The position numbers and the translations under genes are program-made. This document shows, one piece after another, positions 13,625 to 13,630 of a DNA stretch of 13,630 bases. The notes beneath the pieces are model-generated. The model was not told the origin of the DNA, searched no databases, and saw only the letters and a program-made list of their open reading frames with translations. The first letter of the stretch is position 1; each line of letters opens with the position of its first letter. The DNA comes from Bacteroidales bacterium (GTDB lineage: Bacteria > Bacteroidota > Bacteroidia > Bacteroidales > VadinHA17), in contig DNOQ01000045.1 of NCBI GenBank assembly GCA_003501665.1, forward strand, positions 1-13,630. The letters run 5' to 3'.

Positions 13625-13630
13625 TTGCTT

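Overview
The window looks like chromosomal DNA of a Bacteroidota species, most likely of the Bacteroidales/Marinilabiliales type. The reasons are AT-leaning composition, weak or absent Shine-Dalgarno sequences, about 800-residue FtsX/MacB-type permeases in tandem, a sulfatase tail with a chitobiase-like C-terminal domain, a secreted GH42 glycosidase, and a regulator with the GAFTDA variant common in this phylum. No rRNA, tRNA, CRISPR array, IS element or phage gene was seen.

Left part (1-3505), glycan and housekeeping genes: the 3' end of a probable sulfatase (+, cut by the window edge), a TPR-repeat protein (-), a short orphan HicB-like protein (-), and a secreted family-42 beta-galactosidase (+). 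A divergent AT-rich region of about 220 bp with two inverted repeats separates hicB from the galactosidase.

Middle (3506-8580), permease locus: a short minus-strand reading frame matches only the last ~50 residues of an FtsX-type permease and is probably a gene relic. It is bordered by a perfect 14-bp inverted repeat. Two full-length paralogous permeases (791 and 814 aa, ATGA overlap) follow on the plus strand.

Right part (8581-13630): a small GRAM-like protein (-) is divergent from a 309-residue sigma-54-type AAA+ activator (+) that has no receiver domain. Convergent to the activator, with 4 bases between stop codons, is a minus-strand operon of TolC-like outer-membrane protein, membrane-anchored HlyD/MacA-like adaptor, and MacB/LolD-type ATPase.

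Inferred joint function: the ATPase, the twin permeases, the adaptor and the TolC-like channel have all the parts of a MacAB-TolC-type tripartite exporter, with permeases and ATPase on opposite strands about 1.6 kb apart. The PspF-like activator between them is the obvious candidate regulator. The substrate cannot be read from the sequence. The main items for follow-up are the receiver-less activator with a palindrome upstream, the permease relic with its inverted repeat, and a hairpin formed by the coding tails of two convergent genes.
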